A stretch of 64,000 nucleotides of DNA from Lepidodermella squamata (Eukaryota; Gastrotricha). The stretch covers positions 3,844,001 to 3,908,000 of the forward strand of contig JBLDXI010000007.1 in NCBI GenBank assembly GCA_047495785.1, given 5' to 3'. A program made the position numbers and the translations under genes. Shown one piece after another: positions 12,669 through 25,466 of this stretch (position 1 is its first letter; each line of letters starts with the position of its first letter). The notes below the pieces were generated by a model. That model was not told where the DNA came from. It did no database searches and was given only the letters and a program-made list of their open reading frames with translations.

Positions 12669-13212
12669 TCAAGCTTCATATTTCGCAAACACCTCTTTAT
12701 CGTGTTTCCCAGCCATTATGTCGGTCGCCATGTGGCGAGCCCAGATGAAGAATGACGTTACGTTCTCGCAAAGAGCTCGAGATTGGAACATCTGCATACA
12801 ATGCGCCATACGAGCCCGTCGCAGTAGCGCCGATCTAACGTTGATCAGCAAATTGTTCCGCACATCAGGAGACTGCTGTAACAGCCGTAGAGCGCGAATT
12901 CGGTTAGAAGCTATTTCAAATTTAAAACAAAAATGCATGAAAAATGGGAATCAGGGACCTAATATTTTGCTCACCTTGAGCAAGTTTTGCCGGGTCCATG
13001 CCAGATTTTATTGCTGCGGCTGTAGTGGTTCCCATCACTGAATCGACTTGTTGCATGATCGAGGCTTGCGGTACCCCTTTGTTGGTTTTAACATTCGATT
13101 GTTTTGAAAGCTTAAAGATCAGCTTAGTTCTCCTGCATTGAGCTACTTGCAGGCTGATCAGCAAAAAGAGCGAACAAGATAATAGTTGAATGAAGAATTT
13201 AAGTGGCAGCAT
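12669..13212 (-). CDS. Small secreted protein, orphan
   Basis: Two-exon model: 13212-12975 and 12910-12669, phase-compatible (intron GTGAGC...AATAG, 64 nt), encoding 159 residues. Residues 1-26 form a signal peptide (MLPLKFFIQLLSCSLFLLIS core, ending near AQC). The mature part is basic and helical, with two or three cysteines and no recognised domain. A TATA box lies 37-44 nt upstream of the ATG, unlike most other genes here, which have an acceptor near the start. Function unknown; possibly a secreted peptide precursor or taxon-restricted effector, but nothing supports a specific role. Confidence 0.6.
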
Positions 13213-13248
13213 GATTATATTATTCAAAATTCTCCCCCGTTATGGTCA

Positions 13249-13256
13249 TTTATATA
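13249..13256 (-). promoter_or_regulatory. TATA box of the small secreted protein gene
   Basis: TATATAAA on the minus strand, 37-44 nt upstream of the ATG at 13212, a normal TATA position for a very short 5' UTR. Confidence 0.55.
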
Positions 13257-14432
13257 CCCGGCTGCTCGCTTGTTTTACGAACGTCACCATCAACGCACAG
13301 ACGTACCTATCAGTCCATCTGTCAATACAAGCGCCACAGACTACTTTCATTGGATTTAACAAAACTTGCGATTTTGGAGCATAATTGCGACACTCCTCAG
13401 GAATTAGAACACTTTTTAGCCGTAATTTCGGCTTGCATCACCTGAAGGACATTGCTACTCGACATCACTTAAGTTCGATTCAACATTCATAAGAACGCTA
13501 GATCTCAGTTTATCATTCCTAACTATTCACGTGATAGATGAATGTTGTGGCATTGAGGGACAACGTTCTAACTTCCTCGCTAGTTTAACCAATTAGAGGG
13601 TGAGCTTTTATGACATCGGGTTCACGTACACGTTGAATTTTGACAGTAATTTAATTTGTACGTTGAGAAACAAAATGAGAGCAACGTCATAAATTTTATT
13701 TTATTTTTGAACTTACGGCTGTGATGTAAGAGGAAATGTTATGTTGGGGCCCGACAACGAAAGGATTGTCAAGGAGTATTAAGTAATTCTGATGTGAAGT
13801 CTGCCTCTGACTCCTTGGGTGTCAATAAAATATTGCATAGCTTGAGCTTATAACGAGGTCATCTTTCAAGTTCTTCGGCAATGAGATCAGTAAATTGAAA
13901 TACGGCAGTGTGAAGACTTTGCGAAACGAAAACGAAAAGCTTTTTATTTTGTCCTTTTTTCCAGATGAATGATACCTAACGAAAATATACAGTTTGGAAG
14001 GGAATTTCGCAATATCGCATTTGCAGACCCCCTAGAAGAGTGAACGACGTAAAATTCCAATTACGCATGTTTTTTGCGCTGCACATTTTTTGAACGAATT
14101 AGAAACTTGAATTTAAATTGAAAGTCTATTCGTTTGTTGAAATTCACTTCTATGGTTTTCACGAATTATTTGGGCATCACTACCAAGATGCTGCTGTACT
14201 GAAAAACATTGACATGGCCTTCTGCTGTTACCTATTACCTTCCTTGATTCGCATAAGAATCTATCCTCGATGCAATAAGGTTCTCGATACCAAGTCTTAT
14301 GTTTATTAGTTGAACTCTGTTTTATCAATCACTTGACATGAATAACGTGAATAATAAGTTTGCCGGCAATTGCGAATCTCATCTAGGAGATAGTATCCAT
14401 TCGATCGTTGTAAGAAACACGCTTCGGATGCT
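13257..14432. other. Intergenic, nothing recognised
   Basis: About 1.2 kb between the secreted-protein promoter and the 3' end of the GABA-B-like gene. Short ORFs only. A minus-strand AATAAA at 14302-14307 is a plausible poly(A) signal for the receptor gene. Confidence 0.4.
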
Positions 14433-17104
14433 TCACCCGCTGGATTTGCTTCGTGCCATTGTCACCTGTTTCAAATTACGAACGAGAAGTAGTGGAAATG
14501 AGGCTAGTGTGATTAAAGGAATATTACCAGCCAAGTCGTAAAATTTGAGCTCAACGGCCGTTTGGTTTACTTTCTGTTTCCTATTGCTATCCAGGCTACT
14601 GTTCGCGTCAACTGTGTAAGCATCTGGTCCAATGGATGTTCGCTGCTGGATCGTTCTCGCCACAGTTTTTGCAGTATCAACAACTCCCTTATTCAGACGT
14701 GAAAATACGATAATCTCCACCGCCACTGTCCCGCCGAAAATGACAAAAGATGTCAGACCGAAGTTGGAGTTTGGCTCATCCATTGAGAAACTAATTTACA
14801 TGAAAACAATTATTTCGGGAGCCTGTGAAAGTACTCTTACTTCAAGACAGTTGCAATTATCGAAACGACAGTGGTAACGTAAATGCATAAACCAATTTGG
14901 CGGGAGTCATTCAATTCTCCTATGGTAACGTTTCTCGTTGCGAAAGAGACAAAACTTCCGAACATCAGAGCTAAACCCTGGAGGTCAAAGTAGCTGAAGT
15001 TAGTATTCTGATCTCTCGTAAATTTACCTGAAAGGCAGCAGCCACATAGAATAGCTCATTCACATGGGCTGAGCTGCATTTGTTGACGATGCGCTGCGTA
15101 AGGGTATCAATTTCCGGTTGTTGAATCGTCGTCACAGTGGTGACAACTTTCAAGGGTTCAAGGAAGAACCAAATTGATATGATGGCCATGTTCACAAGCG
15201 TCCAAATGGCAATTCCAGTTAGAAGCTGCCAGTCTTGAATAGAGAAATGCTGTCTCACTCGAGTGAAAATGAGGAAAATTCTGAAAGATTTCGCGAAAAG
15301 TCCCCCGAATAGAGTGCAGAAGCCGAACAGCAGGAGGGTTGATCTGGTCATGCAAAACCCCGCAATCAAGCTCTCAGAATTCGTCGCGGAGAATGGCAGG
15401 CTCAAATGGATAGAGGCACAGCCGACAAGCATCAGAAGCACAATCTGTTAGGTTACTTGTGAAACCGAGCATATAAAAGAACAAAATTGATCATACCTTA
15501 GGTGACAACATGCGAATCTGTGGCTCTTTCATCTTTTTCAATATTGTCACGGAATAAGTTATTGCTGAAGCTATTCCAAGCCCAGCTAAAATGCATACAG
15601 CCATGTACAGACCACCTGAAACTTGAAGAATGTTAACAACTCGGATGACAGTATCTAAAGGAGGCCGATTTCCCGGTGTCCGCCACTTGATGTCGCCCTC
15701 TTTGTACACAGACAACCCGGTAGATTGTGTGTACCAGAAAACAGCCTCTCGCGTGTTGTTGAAATCGCGGAACATTGAAATGTAGTTGAAAATCGGCTCA
15801 TTGGTCACATTGTCGAAACGATATTGGCCTTTGAAGCCGAAAAACTTCAGCTGGCGGATTTTCTCCACGTATATCTGCGCGATCATGCTCTGGTTCTCTG
15901 AAGAGAGTTTTTGAAACGATCCTAGCCTGAATTCTGGTGGTAACTTTCGCCTAATCAAGTCTTCTTCGGTTAAATTGAGCCCTAAAGCTGCAACAACGAC
16001 GTTGTCGTAGCAAACTGGGCTGTACATGAGGCTAGCGTCGGAAATCGTGATATTGGACTCGTCGAAAACATTTCTCTTCATCTCGTTGTTGACTTCCCTC
16101 AAAGTGCGGTTAACCGCTGGAATTCGGTAATTCGGATCTCCGTCCGGGAATTCTCCAACGTAGAACATGCCATCGAAGACATCGTCCAGCTGCTCAAGTG
16201 TGCAATCCGTGGTCCGCCAAACTTCTTCAGGACGCCACCAGTACGACATGAGGTAAGCCACGTTGATCCAAACATACTTTGGCCCATGCATTCCCAGCTT
16301 GTATGCTTGGCATCCTGCATCCGCAGCAGTCAATATATAGTTTTGACTGAAGGCGAAGAAAATGATGCGGGCATCTTCAGCCTTCAAACGTTCCAGTGAT
16401 TCCTTTGCAGAATCGAGCCAGCTTTCAACGCGTGGGACAGATACATTATTATGCCGCAGATAGGCGACAAGAGCCTGTTCATCCTCTAGGAATCCCAAGC
16501 TAGATCGACCTGTTTGGTAAAGCGCGAACACTCGTTTCCAGCCGAATTGGCGCAAGAATGCTAGTCTAGCCGGGTTGTATTCAGCCATGCCTGGCTCGAG
16601 GCGGAAGAAGTTAGAATACGCGTTCTCCAGGCTTGACATTCGTTTCTCCTTCGGAGCACTGCCGCATCCGTATGCTATCTGCACGGCATTGCGCATTTTA
16701 GCGACAGGGGCTACTACCTCGCACTCTGCGCCACAAATCGGTCCGATGAGGGCAAGAGCTGGTGGCAGGCCGTCTTTTCGATTTTTGTCAATCATCGCCA
16801 TCATAGCGTTGACAGTTAGAGGCTCGCTGCATTCAGTATTTGCCCAAGTAAAAGCTAGCTCGTAATCAGGCAGGACTTGGCCGTTTCGGTTGATGTCCCG
16901 AACTGCCATCTCAGACGCTCTCAAGCAAAGCTGTTCCGATGGCAAGCTGCCGAACAGAAGGTAGAAGCCGCCAATGGAGACTTTCGGCTTTCCAGGGTTT
17001 GAAGCTGCTATTCCTGCGATCAATGAAGAGAAGAATACGAGAACTGCAGACAGGAACTGTGGGTTATGAGACATAGAAAGGTGCGATGCTAATTTTCCAA
17101 ACAT
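14433..17104 (-). CDS. GABA-B receptor-like class C GPCR
   Basis: Four exons: 17104-15497, 15444-15028, 14977-14841, 14790-14433, giving 839 residues. Order: signal peptide (about residues 11-35), a Venus-flytrap ligand-binding domain (ANF-receptor fold; IGGFYLLFGSLPSEQL, CGAECEVVAPVA, GWKRVFALYQ), then seven membrane segments: TM1 at the end of exon 1, TM2-TM4 in exon 2, TM5 across the exon 2/3 junction, TM6 in exon 3, TM7 in exon 4. The flytrap runs directly into TM1 without a cysteine-rich domain, which separates GABA-B receptors from metabotropic glutamate receptors. The C-tail is short (about 75 residues) with no clear heptad coiled coil, unlike GABBR1/2, so it may be a divergent or orphan paralogue. 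NXS/T sites are frequent in the ectodomain. Expected at the plasma membrane; ligand unproven. Confidence 0.85.
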
Positions 17105-18821
17105 CTTAGCTCTATATTTCTATATTATTGTATTTCTCTTTCGAATAGTCGAGATGCTACAAGTTCAATTAAGACATTTCAGTGTATTTCAGTCGATTAG
17201 CTCATTTTTGTTTTGATCTGCATTCACAAGAACGTTAATTTCGAGATGGATTCCCGTCATCCTGGAAATGTCTACGACATCATTCCGCCCATGCATCAAC
17301 ATAAAGCCCAGCATCGATTTCAAGCTGTAAATACTTTTTCATTAGATTTGAAAGCATGCAAAATCACGAGTGAAATGTTTCCATTAGCCCTCCGAAGCTT
17401 TAGAAATTCTTTGAATACAGGTTAGGTGGGCTGCCGAATTTCGTTTCAACGTCTTTTAAGTGAATTTCGCCACGTTTTTAAGAGAATCAAAATGACAATC
17501 CACCAGCTCCAGGTGTATAATGACGCATAAAAGCCGGCATATTAAAACCTCGTGAATTCACACGCTCCTCTTACCCTAGCTACAAAACGCAACAGTGACG
17601 CATTTTGAAACAATTTTATTCCTTCGTTTCCTTCTTTCATGTTTTTCTTTCCATTTCTGCCAAGATGTATTAACAAATAATAGCAATTAAATATTATTAT
17701 TAGTCATCATCGTAATTTTAATAATTATAATAACACAAATATCCACAGTTTCGAAGAAAAATTGTGGCATTTCTATATCAGGAAAATTTCGCTTTTCATA
17801 CAAGAACGAACGGATGGACAAACAATTGAACAAAAAAGAGAAACACATAGAATTTTCCGGACAATAGTATATAATATTCTCCAATTAGTTGATTACATCG
17901 ATTTATGAAGAGCTATAATTTAATTTCATCACCACTCGCGTCCTCATTTTATTCATCATCATCCCGTTTCGAATCTAAGATTAGCATCGATGAAATTACA
18001 GGATAAATGATTATAGAAAGAATAATTATAATAATAATGGTAGTATGATGAAGGAACAAAATTGGCGTATAACAATTGAATTTTTCAATTCCGCATAAAG
18101 CCAACATATTTGGAATTTTTCATCAACGCAATATTTATATTAATAATAATAATATATAACCAAGAGCCAGCAGTGTTCCGAATCGAAGAAGATCGTTTAA
18201 ATCAGGTGTATAAATCCGAAAATGCCTCATTTAGAGCACCTCAGAGCTTGGATTCAAATAACAATAAGGGTAATTGAGAGCGAGAGAGGACGTGGAACAA
18301 GATGATGATATACGAACAACCTCGAGCCACACCGGAGAAACTAATCAATTATTATACCTTTGAATCAACTCGAGATGTTGTTGTTTTATCATATCAAAAA
18401 AATCAAGGCAAAATTATCAACGTTTTCGTTTCGAGTTTCGATTATAATGCGACAAAAAAGTGGCCAGGCCACGGATATTATTCTGCTTTTTTCTACCACG
18501 AAATAAGAGAGACGAGAAGCCATCGAAAGGCACAGAAAAAATTCTTAAAAACTAACGACAAAAAATTGCAATTTTTAGTAATTATTATGTACATTTTTCC
18601 GCCATAGCTTTTTTGTTCAAGTGTTGTCATCAAAAGCAACAATTACCCGCCCATATATATTTGTTTGGTTCTTCGACAGGCGGCGATATCCAAATTCCGA
18701 AACCTAGCAGCACAACCATTTCCAGCCGAACATTCGCACGGTCTATTCTTCTTGTAGAATCGGGGAGAAAAGAAAAAGGAGAGTCGGTATAAAAAGTGGG
18801 ATGGGTGGGTCGGTCAGTCTT
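17105..18821. other. Intergenic / probable 3' UTR of the MKK gene
   Basis: AT-rich, with many ATT/AAT triplet runs (for example 17690-17740 and 18140-18165). A minus-strand AATAAA at 17615-17620 could end the MKK transcript. No supported coding region; ORFs at 17213 and 18302 have no domain and poor codon character. Confidence 0.4.
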
Positions 18822-21800
18822 TCATTCATTTGCAGCGGTCTTTTCGTCCAGCGAGCTCGCAGCCATTTGTTCGACTATTAGCTGGGTAGCTGCTGGTTTT
18901 GATGCTGGTGTTTCACCGTTGGTCGCTGTGCTCGGGTCTGAAGTTGTGGTTGTTGTTGTTGTCGTCGATGTGACGACGGGCAGCTGTTGAGATGGTGCTG
19001 GCACGGGGGCAGTCGGAGGGGCTGTAGATTGCAAAGGCTGAGCAGTTTCCTGAAATTAAAATAGAAAATTAGCATGTTACACAATGAACCCTCAGGCGCA
19101 ATCGAAATTCAAACCCAAATTCAAAAAATGTCGCCTCATTTCATGATTATATTAGTTCGGGTCTCATCATTTTTGAGATATCCCTGTCCTTAAAAACGAC
19201 CAAATATTGCAAATTTGACGGGGGAAATTTCTATTTTTTCCAGGTGTTTTCATCTTCTTACGCCTAAGATTACGCTTTCCCAGAAAAAAGAGCCCTCTGT
19301 TCTGGTTGGATCAAAGTTTTGGCGAAAAATACAACAATTTTTGGCAAAAACGTCATAAATTACACCATTCAATGGGACGAAGACAACTTTTCCCAAAATA
19401 ATGAACCAATTGGAGGGTCAGCTATTGATCCAGAAAATTGCGTTAATTGTCTCTCAATTACACTCAGAATTTAAGATCTACCTTTGGGATGCTAGTTCCA
19501 TCGATCTTTTTCGCATATAAGAAAGATAATTTTAGATTGAGAGCTACCTGTATGTCCTATCCCTGAACCTCGAAAGCCACTTAACTTGTTCTCATTGCCA
19601 AAATCGGGCCTAATCTACCTCTGAGCTTCAAGCTTTAAAAAAATACTAATTACAATAACAATCGCGGAATTCTTATCACTTTAAAAATGAATCAAGTTGT
19701 CCCTGTAATAGATTCAAGCATAGCTCATTGGGCTTTTATTCATTCACTTATTCATTTCAATAGACAAGAAAACTAAACCTCATTGTTATCTCGTTGCTAT
19801 CTATTTTTGAGAAGCGACGATTCATAGCGGCAATTTCTCGCGCTTTCAATGAATCAGCAATCCAAACACTAGCTTTATCAAAGGTCGTAAAAAAGATGGA
19901 AAACCCAGATTTAGAAATCCCCAAAAAACCAACGTACCACTCCACATTTGGTCATTTGAATTTAAAGCCAATTTTTTCAATTTTTTCTTGATAAATTGAA
20001 GTAAAGATGTATACTGACCTGGACACCCGTGGCAGCAGCGTGGCCGCCCTCGTGCACCTCGCAGCCGCAGAGCTGGAGCGCCCACCGCAGCCACGTGCGC
20101 ATGTCGACGTCGGCGCTGGCGGCGTTCACGAGGAACGGGTGCTGCAGCAGCTTGTCGTATTTCGGCCGCTGGTAGTAGTCCTTGCGCAGGCACGTCGCCA
20201 CGAAGTCGCAGATGTCGGCGCTGAAGCCGTCGGCGGGCAGGGACGGCGCCTCGCCGTGCACCACCTTCGACAGCTGCTCGAACACGTTCTGCCACTTCGG
20301 GTACGGGTGCTGGCCGATGGCGATTTCCACGACCGTGATGCCGAGCGACCACACGTCCGACTGCACGCCGTAGCCCGCCTCAGATCGCTGCTCGGGGTTT
20401 ATGCGTTCCGGCTGTTCACAACACAACAACAAATTATTGCCAATATAATTCAAATTATCATCACAATGCGAAAAAAATAACCGCAGGCTACAATCTACAG
20501 ACTCTAAATGCGCTTGTAAATTTCAATAATGATAAGAGATAGGCTATGCTTATCAAATAAATTGGATAAATTATTGCTCATTACAAATTATATTGAGAAA
20601 TTCGATTTGAAATAATTCCGATAAATTATTCATAAAAACATGAAATTTTCAAATTTTGAGACCACAGAGCTTAAAGGATAGCATAAATATGAAAATTGCG
20701 TAAAAAAACAGCCCTTTCAAAATTGAAGCTGCATGTTGGTTTACAATCGAGCGTTTTGAAAAATCCTTAGGGCAGATCAAGGTCTTGCGAATTTGAGAAA
20801 TGAACCTATTTTCATTTCATTCCTAATTCATAGCTGATCCTTGGATTTAAAATAATCCGTCAAAACTGAAGCATTTTGCCTAGCACGACCGCAGTCCGGT
20901 TTAAACAACTTTTCGTGACGAGTTTTTCGCAATTTCCGTGAAGTTTAGAAAATGAACTAACCGCCATGTAGGGCTTGCAGCCGACGTCTTGCGTCTTCGC
21001 CAGCGAGTTCTGCAGCTTGCCCGAGATGCCGTAGTCGCACATTTTAATCTCACCATCGCAGTTGGCCAGGATGTTCGACGGCTTCACGTCGCGGTGCACG
21101 ACACCGAGTTGCTTGTGCAGGTAGTGCAGCGCCGACACGACCGAGTACGCGATCTTGCCCAGGTAGTCCTCCGTCACGCGCTGCCCGGCCTTGTAAATCG
21201 GCGGGTACAGCCGGTCGAGGCTCACGTCCATCAGCTCCATGCAGATCCAGATGTCGCCCTCCGCGACCAGGTAGCCGTAGAAGCGCACGCAGTACGGCGA
21301 CTGCGCCGACATGGACACCTTCACGTCCGTGATTGCCCGTTTCGCCTCCGTTTTGTCGATTGTCAGAGGTATTTTCTACAATCACAAACAGAAAATTCAA
21401 TTACAAATCTATCTTAGAGCTTTCTTCTGAAATTTTAACCGACGAAACCGAGGAAATAAACTAAAATTGCCATTAAAATCTAGATTTATGGATTTTCTAC
21501 TGAAAGATGAAAACGGTTTCTTGAAATTAAGCTTTCTGTCCATCAAAGATACATTTCATTGCTAATCGGTATCAAAATAGGCGGATGTATTCGTTTTCTT
21601 CATCTGGAATCTTTTTAGACAGCATTTTTCAGGAAACCCCAGTCATTTTAAATCATTTTCCTGTTTCACGTGTTCATCATTTCATCTTATCTATTATCCA
21701 TCTTAGTTTCCGTTCATTCTTAGACAGAACACTTTTTGTAAAAGAGACGAGTCGAAAAATGGCATGAGTCGCAGCTTTACAGACTGAACGGCTTTGCCTA

Positions 21801-22732
21801 TCTAGAGCAGTCACGTTCAAGCCAAAAAAATGAGCCGAATCAACTGTTAACACACAGTGTTAACGTAAAAAATGTATTTGCTTACAAGAAACCTGCAATA
21901 AACCACGTTCAACAACGCTGTATTTGTTGTTCTGGGCACGGTTTTATGGAGAGCGAGAAAATGTGGACAATTCTCGAGGTTTGACGCAGGTGAGATTAGA
22001 GAAAAACAAGCGGCCACGTGGTTGCCACGAGTTACCGAACAAAACACGGGTTTTTTCTGCTCTTAATCGTTTTGACGCGGCTCAGTAGCATCAAAACAAC
22101 ACGCAAAGATAGCAATTATTATTTAGCTAATAGATGGCGAGGGTGTGCAAAAGTACTAAGAAAGCACTCTTATCGATTAGTCTCGAGTTGGCCGTCTCAT
22201 AAAAAGTCAGATAAGAGGCTGCTGCAAATGGTGAAGACAAACAAACATAGCCACGATTATTCCCAGGTAAAGGTATATCATAGCTGTAAACAGACACGCC
22301 CAATATATAAGTGTGTGACGCCTCGCTTTTTCGTGCGAGCGACACGGATCAAAAACGCTACATCATCACTTAGGCAAACAGCGGCTGATGATTATTCGCA
22401 AGTAAACAACGTACCTTTATTGCAACTATTGCATTGCTAGGCGCATGCCGCACCCGGCTTACGATGCCGTACTGACCGCGGCCGATGTTGACCTGGTCCT
22501 GAAAGTCTTGCACGTTGATTTCATACTTCTTGCCGTTAATTGTCATTTCACGGCATTCCAAATTTACGTCCGCAGCCGCTTGCCTAAATACGAGGAAAGC
22601 CGGATTGTGATTGATAGCGTTACGAACATCTGGAACTTACTGAATGACTGAATTGGGAGTTTCTACATTTTTGGTAATCGTTATCTTTGCATGCGGCTTC
22701 TTCCCAGCTATTCCTGTTTTCCTCAACGCCAT
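18822..22732 (-). CDS. MAP kinase kinase, MKK3/MKK6 type
   Basis: Dual-specificity kinase of the p38 MAPK pathway. Five exons: 22732-22641, 22583-22415, 21375-20962, 20411-20019, 19049-18822, encoding 431 residues. Motifs: basic docking N-terminus (RKTGIAGKKPHAKI), GRGQYGIV loop, VAIK, WICMELMDVSLD, HRDVKPSNIL, activation loop SLAKTQDVGCKPYMAPERI (phosphosites S and T as in MKK3/6), SDVWSLGITVVEIA, and a DVD-like C-terminal region. Two oddities: the DFG motif is DYG (GAC TAC GGC at about 21032-21040), and a Thr/Pro/Ala-rich extension of about 75 residues, with eight consecutive Thr, follows the domain (vertebrate MKK3/6 end near 335-350 residues). The ATG lies 5 nt after an acceptor (TTTACAG). 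Confidence 0.92.
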
Positions 22733-22737
22733 GGGAG

Positions 22738-25451
22738 CTGTAAATGATACAAAAAACAATGATTATTTATTAATCCGTCATCGGTAACTGAACATAAGAG
22801 CTACTGAAAGCTGACTTCATGATACGAGATAATAGATTGGCGGTTGAAAAGAAAGGACTTCATGCGATAAGACCGAAAATCGGCCAATGGTGTTTCGTAA
22901 TTTCAAAAGAGCTCTTGAATCTCTATCGACTAGAGAAAAATTCCAATCCTGCTGTTTGAGACGAAAGGTCTTTGCATGCCGAAACACCGCTGGGTCAATA
23001 TTTAATCTTATCGCAAAGGTATTGAATTGAACGATTGAATTTAGCGAACAGACAGCCAAGATTTAGGTATAAATGTAAACGGATCAACGGAAAGCTCGGC
23101 GAGATCGAGGGCATCTGAAAGCACATGCTCCATACTCGGCGTGGTTGGTTGTTACAAATATCTTTCACAACTCTCTATATTCCAGTTTCCAGTGCATGGA
23201 ACTGTTTTTAGCATAGTCATGTCAAGCAACGAGTAACGAGTGATTGGTCGAATGGAGGCCTGTACCTCGCTCATAAACTGATAAAACGGGATTGAAGCCC
23301 AGGACGGAGCAGTGATGGCCCCAAGGTGTGACAAGTCTTGCAGGTAACCGGCGAAAACCCTTGTCCTTATGAAGTTTCGAATCTACAATTCTCCTGAATA
23401 CATCCATTTAGCCCCATCTTGCTTCGCCGATACAAAAACCCGCGGCGCCGTCTTTAGCAGGGTGATGTAATCATTGCAAGGTTTCTAAGCTTCTAAGTTA
23501 ATTTCCTTCGCCTCCTGGTCCTTGTCTAGCACTGTCATCAAATTATAATTGGCTGATTCGTAGCTATGAACTATACCAGCAATAAAAAATCGAAACAAGC
23601 CATTTGATGACAATAATGAAGCTTTCCGAACGCTGGAACCAGATATTAGAAGGTGAAACGATAGCTTTCCACGAGTTCCGGCATCTCCAATACCGTCATC
23701 GAAGTTCAGGAGTGTATATTTAATAACACCATTAGAGAATTCCAGTTAGGCTCTCGCTTTGAGCAACATCATTTGATTTCATGAAGTCAGATTCGAGTAA
23801 CTCATTAACCTAAACGACTAATTAGGCTAGATTCTTACCTGCCATTAATGAAGTTCGATATCCACCATTACAAGAGTAACGCACAAAATTAACATAGCGT
23901 AACAAAATACTCGCGATCACCTGAGACAACAAAAGGTTTTCTTTCTCCAGCGGCCGCTCTCGCTTAGAGCAGGTGACTAAGTTCAAAAAAAGTTGATTTT
24001 TGTCAGACTACACAATGTCTTTTAATTGAAATTACAATGGTGTAATTTTGAATATTTTTGAAGGTTAGCGCGGGAAATTTAAAAATTTGACTCGCAGCAA
24101 CCGCAGCAGCCGCAGCAAGGCGAAGTTGTGCGAAGTTGTGCCCTCTTCCCGCACTCACATCCTGACCTAGCCTGAATGCTCAGTGCTCAACTTCCTCCCT
24201 ATGTTCGCTTATACTCCTAAACATGGTTCTTTCTACGTCTGCAATCGCCTCTCGCTTTGTAAATTTGGATATCCGTACAATTGTAGTTGCATGCTTCTAT
24301 GTATGAATATATGTATATCCAGTATGAGTAGTTGTGATATTTAACCTGCCCCGCCCACCTCCGCTCCTCTCTCGCACCGTCCACGACGAGCGAGTTATCT
24401 CCGCCGCCGGAGAAATTTGTATATTTGTAATTAGATGATTTTAAGTATAAAGATTTCAGAATAAATTGGTTTTTCGTTTTTCGTTTCGTTTTCGTGCGCC
24501 ATCGACTGCGCGCTCATGGCACCTGCCTTTTATCTCAAGGTTTTTGACTGATGTGATGCGACTGTCAATTTCGAGCTTCTGACATGGATACGCCCGCAGC
24601 CAACGCTTTAGGTCGTAGGCGTGGGCGGTCATACTCCTCTATTGGTCGGAATGCTCAGAGGAACCAACAACTTCATCGTTTGTCGTCATCCTTCATCCTC
24701 AGTCACACCCGGTTATACCCGATTCAGCAGAAGGGCTTTTCAGCCAGCTCAGTCCTCTTGTATGCTTGTCGGACTAGCCATTAGACACTACACCAACCTT
24801 ATGGTAATAGGTATCTTTGAGCCGTTCACGGCGCCAGGCTTGTCAGTTGTCAGTACCCTACCCTGCTTCATCCTCGACGTGGTTTTTCTGTGTACTTTCT
24901 GGTTGACTTTCTACAGTTACCTGAGGTCTGCAAGGGGCGGCCGACGTCAAAAACCGCACGCTGAAAGATATGTTTAGTAACTCCAAGTAACTTGGTGATT
25001 TAAGATTGTAATAGGTATCTTGAGTCTTGAATGACATATGACATTATGATCAAGTCGTCGATGCCCTGCGTATACCCCTCGAATTGATGCCATGGCCTGA
25101 TTATGGAAGCGTCAATACTTAGTTCTCTGAATGGACGTGGCGGTTCCACTTTTTGCCGATTTTTGCCTTAACCTTCTTCAATTTTTGCATTTTGATTTTT
25201 GATGTTAGATTCATTTGCTTCACCGTTGTTGATCCCTTGAGCAGTGATTTCAACAGTCTTTTACGAGGCATGTTCATCGCTTTCTCACCTTAATTTTATA
25301 ACGTAAAAATTGTGCTTCATTTCTCTTCTTGAACTTGAAAATCAATCAGCTTTGGAAAAATTATCAGCTTATTTATTACTTAGTACACTGATCAAAGAAG
25401 TGCATATAATCAGGTCTCATCATTTGACATGTTAAATTGACCTGGAATTAG
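22738..25451. other. Intergenic, 2.7 kb, promoter-like GC-rich patch
   Basis: No supported gene. 24340-24500 is locally C/G-rich followed by a (TTTCG)-like run and CpG-containing text, which looks promoter-like. An ORF at 24584-24977 has no domain and no convincing exon structure. Confidence 0.35.
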
Positions 25452-25466
25452 TTTTTAATTTTTTAC

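Noticed and set aside
18302-18607. 101-codon plus ORF in the MKK 3' flank
   Set aside because: AT-rich random-looking composition, no homology, lies in probable 3' UTR.
20007-21417. Long plus-strand ORFs opposite the MKK exons
   Set aside because: They mirror the kinase exons exactly and have the His/Arg/Leu composition of a complement; no splice logic or homology.
24584-24977. Overlapping plus ORFs upstream of METTL22
   Set aside because: No domain, no splice partners, two frames open over the same stretch.
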